Below, piece after piece: positions 23,625 to 23,625 of a stretch of 23,625 nucleotides of DNA. Numbering within the stretch: position 1 is the stretch's first letter; each line of letters begins with the position of its first letter. The notes beneath the pieces are model-generated. The model was not told the DNA's origin. It worked only from the letters and a program-made list of their open reading frames with translations, and made no database searches. The translations under genes and the position numbers were made by a program. Location of the stretch: assembly GCA_900547005.1 (NCBI GenBank), contig URER01000041.1:1-23625 (forward strand), written 5' to 3'. This stretch comes from an uncultured Prevotella sp. (GTDB lineage: Bacteria; Bacteroidota; Bacteroidia; Bacteroidales; Bacteroidaceae).

Positions 23625-23625
23625 A

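Overview
The window looks like chromosomal DNA of a Bacteroidales bacterium, most likely Prevotella/Segatella-like. Three things support this. Most promoters that can be read have the Bacteroidetes -7 box TAnnTTTG, usually with no Shine-Dalgarno sequence downstream. Several gene families are Bacteroidetes-typical (DUF4293, DUF4468, DUF4421, DUF1460, the ten-gene-family 'putative porin', the short Rpb6/omega-like protein). There is also a bamD-omega-DUF4293 cluster of the type found in this phylum. The genus is an inference. I see no rRNA, tRNA, CRISPR array, transposase or phage gene.

Layout. 1-450: repeat-bearing non-coding DNA and a terminator. 451-2098: mscL (-) and gapA (+), divergently transcribed. 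2391-2912: a non-haem ferritin (-) with its own promoter and terminator. 3168-4268: an RluA-type pseudouridine synthase followed by a 60-residue membrane protein (+). 4291-5949: an HD-domain hydrolase (-) diverging from menA (+). 6079-9599: a three-gene envelope operon on the minus strand (DUF4468 secreted protein, small two-helix membrane protein, large outer-membrane porin with an ATGA overlap). 9835-11901: uvrB (-). 12140-13801: bamD, omega/Rpb6-like gene and DUF4293 membrane gene (+). 13905-16090: an Ala/Lys/Glu-rich lipoprotein and an exported bleomycin-hydrolase-like cysteine peptidase (-). 16091-17103: about 1 kb without a gene, full of repeats. 17104-19554: a TonB-dependent receptor (+). 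19737-23446: a tightly coupled operon of Gfo/Idh/MocA oxidoreductase, DUF4421 outer-membrane-like protein, DUF1460 amidase-like protein and a zinc-ribbon membrane protein (+), closed by a terminator at the window end.

Most genes are housekeeping or cell-envelope genes. The most unusual content is non-coding. (1) A repeat carrying two tandem TATCTTTG promoter boxes about 65 bp apart occurs twice, in opposite orientations, each time placed to drive the adjacent gene (peptidase at 16090, oxidoreductase at 19737). (2) A roughly 136-bp extragenic sequence at the left edge recurs about 16.7 kb away, next to a mosaic of hairpins and inverted motifs upstream of the TonB receptor. (3) The 19737-23446 operon joins an NAD(P)-dependent sugar-type dehydrogenase to three envelope proteins of unknown function through stop/start overlaps, and is the best candidate for an undescribed functional unit.
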